Source: LC029 sp036676475 (GTDB lineage: Bacteria; Bacillota; Bacilli; Aneurinibacillales; RAOX-1). From it: DNA of 64,000 bases. Positions within the stretch are counted from its first letter, which is position 1; every line of letters begins with the position of its first letter. Shown piece by piece: positions 52,256 to 61,549 of the stretch. Position numbers and translations under genes: made by a program. The DNA is taken from positions 157,048 to 221,047 of the forward strand of contig JAKFCU010000077.1 of NCBI GenBank assembly GCA_036676475.1, in the 5' to 3' direction. The notes below the pieces were generated by a model that worked only from the letters and a program-made list of their open reading frames with translations, did not search any database and had not been told where the DNA came from.

Positions 52256-53437
52256 TTACACCTGATGTTTTGCGAAAGGAACCATGTATCGCAAACTTAG
52301 AACAAGAAGGCCAAACACAACAGCCACAATGCCGATGGTGATGGAAATATCGACATTCCACGATAGAATCAGTCGAGTAAGAGCAATCCCCGTAATCATG
52401 AATATATTTTCAGAAAAATTCTGAATGGCGATGGTTTTTCCTGCCCCCACAAGATGATGACCCTCTTGTTGCAGCCCTGTGTTCATAGGGATTAAGAACA
52501 TCCCTCCAAACGCACCAATCAGAAGAAGATAACCAACCGTTACACCCCAATGGATAGGAATTATAGCTAGCACGATGCACGTGAGCATAGCGAACCCAAA
52601 TTGGGTAGTACGGTCAAACCGTTCTGGACTGGTTACATAGGGTGTAAGCAACGCGCCAATGACAATGCCAATTCCTGTTGATCCAACTATGGCTGATTGA
52701 TGAAACGTGTCTTGTATGTGAAGCTGTTGTGCCAACCACACCAAAAATGTAATTCGTAACACGGCAGATGTCATCCAAAAGGAACTGGTCCCGATTAACG
52801 AAAATCGTGCACGTGGATTGTCAAAAAGAAGTTTAACATCCTTCAAAAACATTTTTGCTGAGGTTACATAACGAAGGTTTGGATTCTTCTCATCACACAC
52901 GATCCATTTTGTTATGACAGATGAGAACAAGAATAATCCAACGCAAGTATATAACCCAATATTTGGAGTTTTCGCTAAAAATCCTCCAATCACCGTTCCT
53001 AATAAAATGGCAACGATAGTAGAAGACTCCAAATAACCATTCGCTTTTAACAAAAGTTGAGCATCATCACCAGCGATACCTTTGATGGCAGCATACTTAG
53101 CACAACCAAATAGAACTGCTCCAAGACCAACGACTAAATAGGCAACATGTGGAGCAATAGGGGTAAATAAGAGTAGCACCCCGACGAGTTTAATGATATT
53201 TCCTACTAGTAAGGTAAACGCTTTATTGTTTTTGTCCGTAAATGTCCCTACAAAAGGAGCACACACAATATATGAGAATAGGAATCCCATTTGTACACCT
53301 AACATACTTTCTTCTGGGTTCTGAACTCCTCTACTGGATAGAACACCTAAAATTACAAAGAAAATGACATTATCCGAAAAAGCACTCAAAAATTGAGAAA
53401 CATATAACGAATATAAAGATCGTTTGGTTGTCTCCAT
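52256..53437 (-). CDS. lplT: LplT-like lysophospholipid transporter
   Basis: 393-aa MFS protein, about 12 helices, ATG at 53437 after GGAAGGGTG. N-terminal LYSLYVSQFLSAFSDNVIFFVILG and the loop FTDKNNKAF match LplT, which flips lysophospholipids inward for reacylation by Aas. It follows an aas gene by 88 nt, the same pairing as in Gram-negative bacteria, giving good context support. Confidence 0.85.
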   Translation of the reverse strand: METTKRSLYSLYVSQFLSAFSDNVIFFVILGVLSSRGVQNPEESMLGVQMGFLFSYIVCAPFVGTFTDKNNKAFTLLVGNIIKLVGVLLLFTPIAPHVAYLVVGLGAVLFGCAKYAAIKGIAGDDAQLLLKANGYLESSTIVAILLGTVIGGFLAKTPNIGLYTCVGLFLFSSVITKWIVCDEKNPNLRYVTSAKMFLKDVKLLFDNPRARFSLIGTSSFWMTSAVLRITFLVWLAQQLHIQDTFHQSAIVGSTGIGIVIGALLTPYVTSPERFDRTTQFGFAMLTCIVLAIIPIHWGVTVGYLLLIGAFGGMFLIPMNTGLQQEGHHLVGAGKTIAIQNFSENIFMITGIALTRLILSWNVDISITIGIVAVVFGLLVLSLRYMVPFAKHQV

Positions 53438-53525
53438 TTCTTTCACCCTTCCGCTAAAATTAATTATTGAAGATGAGAGAACAACCTCTGGCTCTCCCCA
53501 GTAATGGCTTCATTTTTCCCCATGG

Positions 53526-55628
53526 CTATACTCCTTCTCCCCACTGTTTTAATGTAACGTAATCCATTTTCCCGCTTCCCAACAAAGGAAAGTGATCGAT
53601 CATCTTCACTTTATACGGACATAACAAGGGTGAATAGCGATGTTGGAGTAAATAAGACTTTAGTGTTTCGATTCTACAAGCTTCCGATGTGGTAAATAAG
53701 AGGATTCGTTCCCCTTTCCGGGGATCACTAATAGAAACAGCAGCATATGATCCCTGATCAAAACATTCTGACGCTACCTCTTCCACAAGCTGAAGAGAAA
53801 CCATCTCCCCACCGACCTTGGCAAAACGCTTTAAACGAGATTGAATGAACAAGAAGCCCTCATCATCGATTTCCACCACATCTCCCGTATCATACCAGCT
53901 CTCACATGGGACAAAGCCTTGATCATGAATCCAGTATCCTTTCATGATATTAGGTCCCCGTACTAAGAGCTTACCGCCTGTAGCAATGCCTTCTACTGGC
54001 TGAATCTGATATTGAATCCCCGGCAGCAATCGTCCAACAGAGCCCTTCTTATAAGCAAGCGGAGTATTTAGTGCTAATATGGGCGATGTTTCTGTTGCTC
54101 CATAGCCTTCCAACACCCGTATGCCGAATTTATCCAGCCATAGCTGGCGAACATCTTCCTTCAGCTTTTCAGCTCCTGCAAATACATAACGGAGGGAATA
54201 AAAGTCATAGGGATGAGCCATCCTGGCATAACCTCCAAGGAACGTAGAAGTTCCGAACAACATCGTTGCATTTTTTTCATAACATAACTCTGGGATTACC
54301 TTGTAATGAAGAGGGCTGGGATATAAGTACACGGGAACACCGGATAGCAGAGGCAGCAAAGTTCCCGCTGTCAGTCCAAAGCTATGAAACATAGGGAGAA
54401 CATTGAAAATTTTATCTTTCGATGTGAAATCAATAACACATTTACTCTGTTGAATGTTAGCAAATAGATTATCATGCGTAAGGACAACCGCCTTCGGCTT
54501 ACTTTCGCTCCCGCTGGTGAACAAAATCAGTTCCCCACTTTGGTTTTGTGTCTTCCTTCCCCATAGATTTGCTAAAAAACCCTTCCCCTTATCTAGCCAA
54601 TGTAGATTGGCTTTAAGATCTTCGAGATAATAAATGTTGCAGAAGGTGGCTAATTCCACTATCAGGTGATGCATATTCCCTTTCTCCACGAATATCCGGG
54701 AAGTCAATATCGAATCGATTCCTGCTGTTTCACAGCATTCTCTTAATGTCTTTTCTCCTTGCGAAAAATTGAGAATGGCTGGAGTGATTCCTAAGCGGAA
54801 TAAGCCGAACAGTGCGACCACATGACCGATACTATTGGGCAACAGCAAACCCACTGTCGATTTTCCCAGTAAGGACTTTTTCAAGGGAATACTGAGGACG
54901 TGAATGGCTAGTAGAAGCTTTTTGTAGCTGATGGCCTGCATCAAGTCTTCGGCAATGATGCTTCCTTTTCCATGACGACGAGCTGCATCTAACAATTCAT
55001 TGAATAAGTTCACTTCTTCTTTCTTTCGACACAAGAACCACTCGGATTGTAAAATCTGCTGAATCTTCTCGGCTGCCCGCTGCTTTTGTATGCGCATGGA
55101 AACTTTTTCTTCCCGTTGGATGGTAAAGGGGTCACAGATTGATATGTTGACATCTGGAAACCTCACTGTTTTTATTTTCTCGTTTAAGTATGACATTTTT
55201 GAACGCTCTAACCCGTCTAAAATCACTGGATAGACCATAGCCCCTGTTCGCAGTGCCAAATAACCAAGTCCACTGTAAATTTTCATTAAACCACCTGTCG
55301 TTGTAATCCTTCCCTCCGGGAAAATAACAAGGGTCTTTCCTTGTTGAATGAACCGGATCATTTGCCGAATCGAATAAGGATTTAACGGATCAATGGTAAC
55401 ATGAGGACGAAATTTCAAGATAAAAGAAAACTTTCGAGCAATCTGCGTATTGACTACAAAGGTCACATGTTTTGGCAAAAACAGTCCAAGGAACACCGCA
55501 TCAAGTAATGAACTATGATTAGGCATCAAAATAGCCGGATTAGAAAAGTCCACCTTTTCCATTCCATAAACCTGAACCCGGAACAGCCGCGTAATCAACA
55601 GTCTGAGCAGAGATATGAGGAATTCCAT
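53526..55628 (-). CDS. aas: Bifunctional acyltransferase / acyl-ACP synthetase
   Basis: 700 aa. N-terminal PlsC-type acyltransferase: NHSSLLDA (37-44) as the NHx4D motif and FPEG near 104; C-terminal AMP-binding synthetase: LFTSGSESKPKAVVLTHDN, GYGATETSPI and YDTGDVVEIDDEGFLFIQSRLKRFAKVGGE. This two-domain plan is Aas, which activates free fatty acid and reacylates 2-acyl lysophospholipid. Pairs with lplT downstream. Confidence 0.92.
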   Translation of the reverse strand: MEFLISLLRLLITRLFRVQVYGMEKVDFSNPAILMPNHSSLLDAVFLGLFLPKHVTFVVNTQIARKFSFILKFRPHVTIDPLNPYSIRQMIRFIQQGKTLVIFPEGRITTTGGLMKIYSGLGYLALRTGAMVYPVILDGLERSKMSYLNEKIKTVRFPDVNISICDPFTIQREEKVSMRIQKQRAAEKIQQILQSEWFLCRKKEEVNLFNELLDAARRHGKGSIIAEDLMQAISYKKLLLAIHVLSIPLKKSLLGKSTVGLLLPNSIGHVVALFGLFRLGITPAILNFSQGEKTLRECCETAGIDSILTSRIFVEKGNMHHLIVELATFCNIYYLEDLKANLHWLDKGKGFLANLWGRKTQNQSGELILFTSGSESKPKAVVLTHDNLFANIQQSKCVIDFTSKDKIFNVLPMFHSFGLTAGTLLPLLSGVPVYLYPSPLHYKVIPELCYEKNATMLFGTSTFLGGYARMAHPYDFYSLRYVFAGAEKLKEDVRQLWLDKFGIRVLEGYGATETSPILALNTPLAYKKGSVGRLLPGIQYQIQPVEGIATGGKLLVRGPNIMKGYWIHDQGFVPCESWYDTGDVVEIDDEGFLFIQSRLKRFAKVGGEMVSLQLVEEVASECFDQGSYAAVSISDPRKGERILLFTTSEACRIETLKSYLLQHRYSPLLCPYKVKMIDHFPLLGSGKMDYVTLKQWGEGV

Positions 55629-55717
55629 TTGTTTCCCACCTTTAAGTTATTATCTTGCCTCTATCCTCATTCTAATGGAATTTCAAAATTACAACAGTAC
55701 TAACTATTTTTAGTACC

Positions 55718-55770
55718 TTATAAGAAAGCTACTGGCTTTGCCTTATGCGTATAATACTTTCCGATAAGTA
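55718..55770 (+). repeat. Dispersed palindromic repeat, one copy
   Basis: AAGAAAGCTACTGGCTTTGCC, TTATGCGTATAATACTT and TCCGATAAGTA, between the aas and two-component genes. Confidence 0.85.
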
Positions 55771-55782
55771 AAGAGAGAAGTA

Positions 55783-55810
55783 GGAGAGGATCTTAAGGAC
55801 CCTCTCCTTT
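55783..55810 (-). terminator. Terminator
   Basis: GGAGAGG/CCTCTCC stem (with GGTCCTTAAGATCC-like inner symmetry) at the end of the two-component operon. Confidence 0.65.
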
Positions 55811-56447
55811 ACAGCATCTTTTTCTTCTTCGCAAGCTCCGCCGCTTCTTTGCTGCTTTTTACCCCCATCTTTTTCAAAATATGATTGATATGATTCTTAA
55901 TCGTTCGTTTAGCAATGAACAAGGTACTTTCTATTTCCGTTTGGGTATGCCCTTCATGGATCAGCTTCAAGATTTCCTTCTCTGACTGCGTGAGAAGATT
56001 TTCATTTTCTTCCCTTTTCAAACGCAAGAATTCCTTACGGAGAACCCCAGCTGCCGTGGGGTGTATCGCTGACTGATTTTGATAAGCAGCTTGGATTGCA
56101 TCCGGAATTTCTTTGAAGTGAAGCTTATTCAAATAATTCACAGCTCCAGCAGCAAAGGAATCCAAAACGACCTCCTCCTCGGTCAACGAGGTCAGCATGA
56201 TAATCTTAATCCCTGGCTTTTGTTCGACAAATTCCATGGCGAGATCGATGCCATCCAAATTATTCTCTGTCAAGTTGATGTCCATAAGGACCACATCGAT
56301 TTCATGATGTGGAAAAGATTGGCAGGCCATCTCTTTCGTTTGTGCCGTTGTTACTAGGATAAAATCTGGACATTCATGAATGATATCGGCAATGCCTTTT
56401 AACCAGACAGGGTCATCTTCTATTATCATCACTCGAATGGGTTTCAT
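55809..56447 (-). CDS. NarL/LuxR-family response regulator
   Basis: 212 aa. Receiver domain 1-125 with phospho-acceptor Asp in VVLMDINL, acidic pair IEDDP and Lys in NYLNKLHF; LuxR helix-turn-helix 145-210 (LTQSEKEILKLIHEGHTQTEIESTLFIAKRTIKNHINHILKKMGV). Only 2 nt from the kinase gene, so they form one pair. Confidence 0.92.
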   Translation of the reverse strand: MKPIRVMIIEDDPVWLKGIADIIHECPDFILVTTAQTKEMACQSFPHHEIDVVLMDINLTENNLDGIDLAMEFVEQKPGIKIIMLTSLTEEEVVLDSFAAGAVNYLNKLHFKEIPDAIQAAYQNQSAIHPTAAGVLRKEFLRLKREENENLLTQSEKEILKLIHEGHTQTEIESTLFIAKRTIKNHINHILKKMGVKSSKEAAELAKKKKML

Positions 56448-56449
56448 TC

Positions 56450-57838
56450 CTATTTGCTCCTTTCCTCAAAGTAAATCACACGTTTCAGGGGAAAATAGAG
56501 AAAAAACGTGGTTCCTTGACCCACGGCACTTTTCACTTCCATAAGTCCTTGATGCTTTCTCATCACCTGAAAGCAGTATGCTAACCCTAGTCCAAAATTG
56601 GTAGCCTGATTCTTCTTCGTTGAATAAAACGGTTCAAAGATCAGGGGGATATTTTCTTTTGGAATCCCCTTCCCTTCGTCCTCTACGCTGATGACAACAT
56701 AACGTTTCGTTGTATAACTGTGAATTTTAATTTTGCCAGGTTTCTTCATGGCTTCCACCGCATTCGTCAGGAGATTGATCAACACTTCCTGTAAATGAAT
56801 AGGGTCCCCTCGAAACATGATCTTTTCGTTCATTTCATTCTGGATATGGATTCCATAAGACTCCGAATAAGGTAAGATGCTCCGTATGGATTCTTCTATT
56901 ATAGTGGATAGGCACATAGCTTCCTCGTTACATTCCACATCTTTCATTTTACCTTGAATTCGCTGAACCATATCTAGAATATGCTCGGAAGAATGTTGAA
57001 GATATTGAAGATCCTCTAGCATCCCCTGATGATCCATCTGCTTGGCATATGCTTCAAGCCGGTGTGTCATCAGCTGGATTTTTCCGATTTCATTTTTGAT
57101 CGTATGATTCAAGATGGAAGCTCCAGAAGTTAAGGCACGCAGGGTACTGCTCATCCGGTCTTTCTCTACCCTTACTTTTACACCCATCACCCCATATTTA
57201 ATAGAAAAGGCTAAGAAAAAGATAAATTGCAAAAAGATCAGAACGATATTATATTTCCAAGCCTCTTGATATCCCCAAATACGGGCAATATAGATTGTGC
57301 ACATGACAAACACTAATGGAAGAACGACCAAAATAAGAATAAGCAATCGGCCTCTTCGAACAATCGGATCCCGTTCCTGGAAATATTGAAGGATCAACAG
57401 GCTTGATGATAACAAAATATATGGAACAACCCAAAATACCATGATCTGATAATTCAAGTTCAGCTTCGGAATGAGGGGAGTCATGTAGAATGTAAAGGCA
57501 AGCGGTATAAATCCTAGCCATCCTATCCATTTTCTCCATCGATTTGGGATAAGCGTACTTGAATAGATGGCAAACATTAAAAATGTGTAAGGAAGGCCAG
57601 CTTGACAGATAAAAGAAGCTATTTGTACAGCATGCTTCAGTAAATCCCTCATCAGCGGATGATAGAAGGAAAAAGTTTCTAGATAAGGCCGGATCTCTTC
57701 ATCTAATGTACCAGCCAAAAATCCGAAACCACCTACGATCGCAACGGCACTTACCCATTGAGATGCTTTATTTTTAGGATCTGCAAGGTAAATGAGAGCC
57801 CCTATCGTCCAAATTGCCATTAGCACAATTCCCATCAT
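56450..57838 (-). CDS. Membrane sensor histidine kinase
   Basis: 462 aa. Seven or so hydrophobic helices over 1-215 form the sensor (no large extracellular domain), then a dimerisation helix with H-box SILNHTIKNEIGKIQLM and a HATPase domain: N box INLLTNAVEAM, G1 VEDEGKGIP, G2 FGLGLAY. Signal unknown. Regulates the adjacent response regulator. Confidence 0.9.
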   Translation of the reverse strand: MMGIVLMAIWTIGALIYLADPKNKASQWVSAVAIVGGFGFLAGTLDEEIRPYLETFSFYHPLMRDLLKHAVQIASFICQAGLPYTFLMFAIYSSTLIPNRWRKWIGWLGFIPLAFTFYMTPLIPKLNLNYQIMVFWVVPYILLSSSLLILQYFQERDPIVRRGRLLILILVVLPLVFVMCTIYIARIWGYQEAWKYNIVLIFLQFIFFLAFSIKYGVMGVKVRVEKDRMSSTLRALTSGASILNHTIKNEIGKIQLMTHRLEAYAKQMDHQGMLEDLQYLQHSSEHILDMVQRIQGKMKDVECNEEAMCLSTIIEESIRSILPYSESYGIHIQNEMNEKIMFRGDPIHLQEVLINLLTNAVEAMKKPGKIKIHSYTTKRYVVISVEDEGKGIPKENIPLIFEPFYSTKKNQATNFGLGLAYCFQVMRKHQGLMEVKSAVGQGTTFFLYFPLKRVIYFEERSK

Positions 57839-57903
57839 AATGGTCTATGTAATCTCCTTTATAAATTTACTAGAATTGAATCCTTTGATATACCCATTCT
57901 TTG

Positions 57904-57933
57904 GTCATATTCTCTACTTTCCATCCATATAAT
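57904..57933 (+). promoter_or_regulatory. Sigma-E-type sporulation promoter of spoIIP
   Basis: GTCATATT (57904-57911), 14-nt spacer, CATATAAT (57926-57933), close to the Bacillus sigma-E consensus; 46 bp before the spoIIP ATG. Confidence 0.7.
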
Positions 57934-57978
57934 GATGTTAAACGAATGTCGAGATCATATCATAAAAGGTGGCTCGTT

Positions 57979-59136
57979 ATGAACAGATTATACAAAATGA
58001 GACTTCCCCATCTCTTTCTACTACTGTCGCTGCTCAGCTCCTTCCTCTTTGTTACTCTCGGCTGGCTGTTTGGCAATACGGTCATCACGATCTCCTCCCC
58101 ATCCATGAGACAAGCCATGTCACAGCTTTCTCAAGAAACGATGGTGAATGCGATGGAAAGAGAGATTCCTTATTTGCGTTTTCAGAAATCAACAGATAGC
58201 CAGCGATCTAAGCCGTTAACTCTGTTCTTATTTGAGACGATGACTAGCCTTCATCCGACAGATCTGCGTTCCTTGCTGGGCAGGGAGCTTCCGGGACTTG
58301 CCGGTTACAAAACGGAGGCACTTATTGTAGGGCGTAATGTAAATTTAGAGCATTACGTTATCGAATCGACTCCTCCCGTTGATGTTCAAAACACGGCACT
58401 AGCGGAAACAAAGAAAGAAACGAAGGAACAAGAAAAAGTGGCCGGTAAAGAGACGAAGAAAGCAGCAGTTGATGCCCCCTCCCGTTCTGTACTTATCTAT
58501 AATACACACAATACGGAATCTTGGACTCACGTAATCAACAATGATAATCCAGTTGATGAAAAAGTGAATATCTCCCTCGTAAGCAATCGATTAGCAGAGG
58601 AATTGAAGAAGAGGGGAATTAAATCGATATTTGACCATACCGATCACCAGAAAATATTGAACGATAAGGGTTTGCCCTATGCCTTCTCCTACGCAGCGTC
58701 TCTGAAAACCGTGAAGGCAGCCATGTCCCAGCACAAGGATATCGGATATGTCTTTGATATTCACCGGGATTCTCCCAGAAAAGAAGCAACCACCGTCAAA
58801 ATTGACGGAAAATCTTATGCTCGTCCCTTTTTCATCATCGGAAAAAGGAACCCCCATTGGGAAAAGAATGCCAAACTTGCGAGTCAGTTTCATCAATTGT
58901 TGGAAAAGAAATACCCTGGTTTATCCATCGGTGTTTTTACGAAAGGAGAAGGAAACGGTGAGTATAACCAATCCATCTCAGAAAACAGTGTTCTCATTGA
59001 AATTGGCGGAATCGAAAATTCTCTAGAGGAATGCTACAATACCACCGTAGCCATTGCCGATATATTTGCCGACATCTATTTTGAAGAGGATAAAAAAGTA
59101 GATGCCCCTGCTAAAAGTGAAGACAAACCCATGTAA
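57979..59136 (+). CDS. spoIIP: Stage II sporulation protein P
   Basis: 385 aa from the ATG at 57979 (AAAGGTGG before). Signal anchor near 8-30; C-terminal amidase/endopeptidase domain with VLIYNTHNTESW, FDIHRDSPRKE and GVFTKGEGNGEYNQSISENSVLIEIGG carrying the zinc ligands and catalytic Glu. With SpoIID/SpoIIM, degrades septal peptidoglycan during engulfment. Adjacent low-complexity Lys/Glu linker (about 155-185). Confidence 0.94.
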   Translation: MNRLYKMRLPHLFLLLSLLSSFLFVTLGWLFGNTVITISSPSMRQAMSQLSQETMVNAMEREIPYLRFQKSTDSQRSKPLTLFLFETMTSLHPTDLRSLLGRELPGLAGYKTEALIVGRNVNLEHYVIESTPPVDVQNTALAETKKETKEQEKVAGKETKKAAVDAPSRSVLIYNTHNTESWTHVINNDNPVDEKVNISLVSNRLAEELKKRGIKSIFDHTDHQKILNDKGLPYAFSYAASLKTVKAAMSQHKDIGYVFDIHRDSPRKEATTVKIDGKSYARPFFIIGKRNPHWEKNAKLASQFHQLLEKKYPGLSIGVFTKGEGNGEYNQSISENSVLIEIGGIENSLEECYNTTVAIADIFADIYFEEDKKVDAPAKSEDKPM

Positions 59137-59147
59137 GAGGGACTCAA

Positions 59148-59297
59148 ATGAAAGAATCTGTCGGATGGCTTTTGTTCACCTTCTTTGCCACCTTGTTTTC
59201 TTTCTTTATATTTGATTGGACGGTCACGGTCACTTTCTTCCTATCTGGGCTCATCATGTCAATCAAATCGATCATCGAAGAAAATTTAAAGGAATAG
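59148..59297 (+). CDS. Small membrane peptide after spoIIP
   Basis: 49 aa, ATG 11 nt after the spoIIP stop, preceded by AAGAGGGACTCAA. Two hydrophobic stretches (6-22 and 27-38) and a charged tail KSIIEENLKE. Probably in the spoIIP operon; no family recognised. Confidence 0.55.
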   Translation: MKESVGWLLFTFFATLFSFFIFDWTVTVTFFLSGLIMSIKSIIEENLKE

Positions 59298-59323
59298 GGG
59301 ATACCTTCACTTATCCCCTTTCT
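59297..59323. terminator. Terminator
   Basis: GGGGATA/TATCCCC stem followed by a T-rich tract, between the spoIIP operon and convergent RDD gene. Confidence 0.7.
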
Positions 59324-59335
59324 TTATTAGGTAAT

Positions 59336-59836
59336 CTATGCTGTGATCCCCTTTTGACTTTTACGTTTCACCACATAGGTTCGGGCCATTCGATCATGCC
59401 AAGCTCTTTTCTTCGAATCAAAAGCGACAGCAAGATATCCAATGAACAGTACGAGACAGGAAACGATTTTTCCTATGATTTCTCTGTAGATCACCTTTCC
59501 CCACGTAAGAGGTTCCCCCTCTTGGGTGATCACTTGAATCCCAACTGCCATCTTGCCCAGGGTTTGACCATACTTCACAGTCAAGACGATATAGTAAATG
59601 AACCCCACAATCGTCTCCATCAAATCAACAATAGAATACAGATCCTTCTCTACCCCTAAGATCTTGCGAATCGGATCAAAGAGTAAGTAGCTCACGGCCA
59701 ATAAAACCATGCTGTCCAAAATGGTCGCCCAGAATCGAGGCCAAAAGCCCGCAAATTCTAATGGTTCATTTGAGGTAATCTGCGGTTTTTCCTCTATTTC
59801 CTTTTCCCTTACTTCTTCCACATTCTCCAATCTCAT
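59336..59836 (-). CDS. RDD-family membrane protein (YteJ-like)
   Basis: 166 aa. N-terminal acidic tail, then an RDD domain (FWPRFWATILDSMVLLAVSYLLFDP ... GQTLGKMAVGIQVI ... WHDRMARTYVV) with three hydrophobic segments; the Arg-Asp pair and GKM motif are visible. Follows sppA by 77 nt, as yteJ follows sppA (yteI) in Bacillus subtilis. Confidence 0.88.
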   Translation of the reverse strand: MRLENVEEVREKEIEEKPQITSNEPLEFAGFWPRFWATILDSMVLLAVSYLLFDPIRKILGVEKDLYSIVDLMETIVGFIYYIVLTVKYGQTLGKMAVGIQVITQEGEPLTWGKVIYREIIGKIVSCLVLFIGYLAVAFDSKKRAWHDRMARTYVVKRKSQKGITA

Positions 59837-59913
59837 CCCTCCATCCTCAGGTTCACATTCTCACTGCGTCGACTACTTTACTGCTGATGCACCTGTTGTC
59901 GTATAGGGTATCA

Positions 59914-60870
59914 TCATGGCCTAAAGAGATACTGTAATTGCGGGGCTTGATCAGGTGATATGGCCTGCTTAATCCCTAGCAAATCCATCTTCTGACTCTT
60001 AAAGCCCAAAAAGTCACCAAATAGACTGTCAATGGCAAAAGGCTCCAGATAACGAATCACAGATGCATTCATATAACCAGACAATTCCTTGGCCCCTTGA
60101 GTCGCTTCCTCCAAGTCTCCCAATTGATCGACTAAGCCCAAAGATTCGGCTTGAAGCCCCGAGTACACCCTGCCATCCGCCAGTTCAAGTACTTTTTCAC
60201 GAGGTAGTTTTCGTCCCTCCGCTATGATGTCGACAAAACGCTGATAGCTTTCATCCACGAGCTTTTGAAAAATTTCTTTTTCCTCAGGTACCATGGCTCT
60301 TAGTGGACTTCCAATATCTTTATAGCGTCCGCTCTTGATAACCACTTCCGAAACGCCGTATTTATCAGCCAGCTCAGAAAAATTATAAAAGCTGAAGATA
60401 ACGCCCAGACTCCCCGTTAAAGTAGCTCTATTTGCATATATTTTATCAGCTGGCGCCGAGATATAATATCCTCCTGAAGCGGCTGTAGATCCCATACTGA
60501 CGATCACTTTTTTTTCCTTTTGTTTGAGTTCAAGTATCTTCTCATAAATTTCATCCGAAGCAACAACCGATCCCCCTGGCGTATTGATCCGCAGGACAAT
60601 AGCCTTCACCATCTCATCTTCCATCACTTGATCCAATTGATCCATTAAGAATGAATATCCAAAAGCAGGATCTGATTCTGTATCCTCTTGGATGACTCCA
60701 TCAATGTAAATTTGTACGATTTTCTCTGGTCCCCCCACTTCGATCGTTTCCTCTTCCCATTTCTGAACTTCCAAATCCTCAAAGCTTTCATCCCTGAGAA
60801 AAAAGGCAATAACAGATAAAATTACTAGTCCTGAAATAATCCAGATAGCCATCTTTTTTCGTTTTTCCAT
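59914..60870 (-). CDS. sppA: Signal peptide peptidase SppA
   Basis: 318-aa serine protease of the S49 family, one N-terminal membrane helix (7-24). Catalytic Ser in MGSTAASGGYYI and the Lys in VIKSGRYKDIGSPLR, plus INTPGGSVVASDEIY. Degrades cleaved signal peptides at the membrane. GAGAGGAG before ATG. First gene of the sppA-yteJ-like pair. Confidence 0.94.
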   Translation of the reverse strand: MEKRKKMAIWIISGLVILSVIAFFLRDESFEDLEVQKWEEETIEVGGPEKIVQIYIDGVIQEDTESDPAFGYSFLMDQLDQVMEDEMVKAIVLRINTPGGSVVASDEIYEKILELKQKEKKVIVSMGSTAASGGYYISAPADKIYANRATLTGSLGVIFSFYNFSELADKYGVSEVVIKSGRYKDIGSPLRAMVPEEKEIFQKLVDESYQRFVDIIAEGRKLPREKVLELADGRVYSGLQAESLGLVDQLGDLEEATQGAKELSGYMNASVIRYLEPFAIDSLFGDFLGFKSQKMDLLGIKQAISPDQAPQLQYLFRP

Positions 60871-60988
60871 CGGGAACTCCTCTCATGTCTAACATTCTTG
60901 ATTAATCCTTAGGAACTACCTTCTGCTCATTGTAATGTATTCTTTCTTCTTTTCCTAGAGAACTTTTCAGTATTAGATAACATTGTCC

Positions 60989-61120
60989 TAATCGGAATAT
61001 TTCCGATTATAGCTTTAAATTACAGTGAAATTAGTAATTTTACCTCTGTAATCGGAATATTAACGGTTATTAGACTGAATTCTTAGTATTTAACAAGATA
61101 ATCGGAAAATTTCCGGTTAC
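60989..61120. repeat. Cluster of TAATCGGAA...CGGTTAT palindromic repeats
   Basis: Three copies of a 22-bp palindrome (60989-61010, 61049-61070, 61099-61120, such as TAATCGGAATATTTCCGATTA) at 50-60 bp spacing. The whole 60871-61183 gap holds these repeats and the terminator of the next gene, no ORF. Confidence 0.75.
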
Positions 61121-61142
61121 AATGGTACAAAGCCCACGTCCC

Positions 61143-61176
61143 AAAAAAAAGAACAGTCTGCCAAAGGCATCTGTTC
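61143..61176 (-). terminator. Terminator
   Basis: GAACAG..TGCC/GGCA..CTGTTC stem then T8 on the minus strand. Confidence 0.85.
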
Positions 61177-61183
61177 CATATAA

Positions 61184-61444
61184 TTATGCTATCTTCCATA
61201 CTCGCAGCACATATCCACCGCAACCGCATTGATCGATTAATTTAAACCTGATCTGGTCACTAAATTGCAAGACAAGTACTTGAGAAAGATATTCAGTAGG
61301 ATCCCCAAATCCATGGGGAGTGACTAAATTGACAAAATGACCCACTTCCGTTTTTTCAATCGCTTCCAATCCATCACGAATAATCAACTCTACATCTATT
61401 TCATAATCGCCATGTTCCAAATCGATCGACCAATCCTTTTTCAT
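61184..61444 (-). CDS. CGCGG-family RiPP-precursor-like protein
   Basis: 86 aa from the ATG at 61444 (GGAGAGG 8 nt before). Ends with IDQCGCGGYVLRVWKIA; the CGCGG motif preceded by HFVNLVTPHGFGDPTEYLSQVL is what I remember of the CGCGG family, proposed radical-SAM-modified peptides known from halophilic archaea and some Bacilli. No radical SAM or transporter gene is present within the window, so it is an orphan here. The N-terminal 65 residues would serve as leader. Function in the family is inferred, not proven. Confidence 0.65.
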   Translation of the reverse strand: MKKDWSIDLEHGDYEIDVELIIRDGLEAIEKTEVGHFVNLVTPHGFGDPTEYLSQVLVLQFSDQIRFKLIDQCGCGGYVLRVWKIA

Positions 61445-61549
61445 GACAACCACCTCTCCATACTATCTAAACCCATTTTCTTTTATTTTTCTGTAATTTG
61501 TATCACTTAGAGAGTGCAAACTGCACTCTGTTTCATTTCCTAGTCCTCC

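Noticed and set aside
50949..52361. 470-aa BenE with cysteine/histidine-rich N-terminus
   Set aside because: The extra residues come from reading the end of lplT out of frame; a start near 52214 or 52172 is used.
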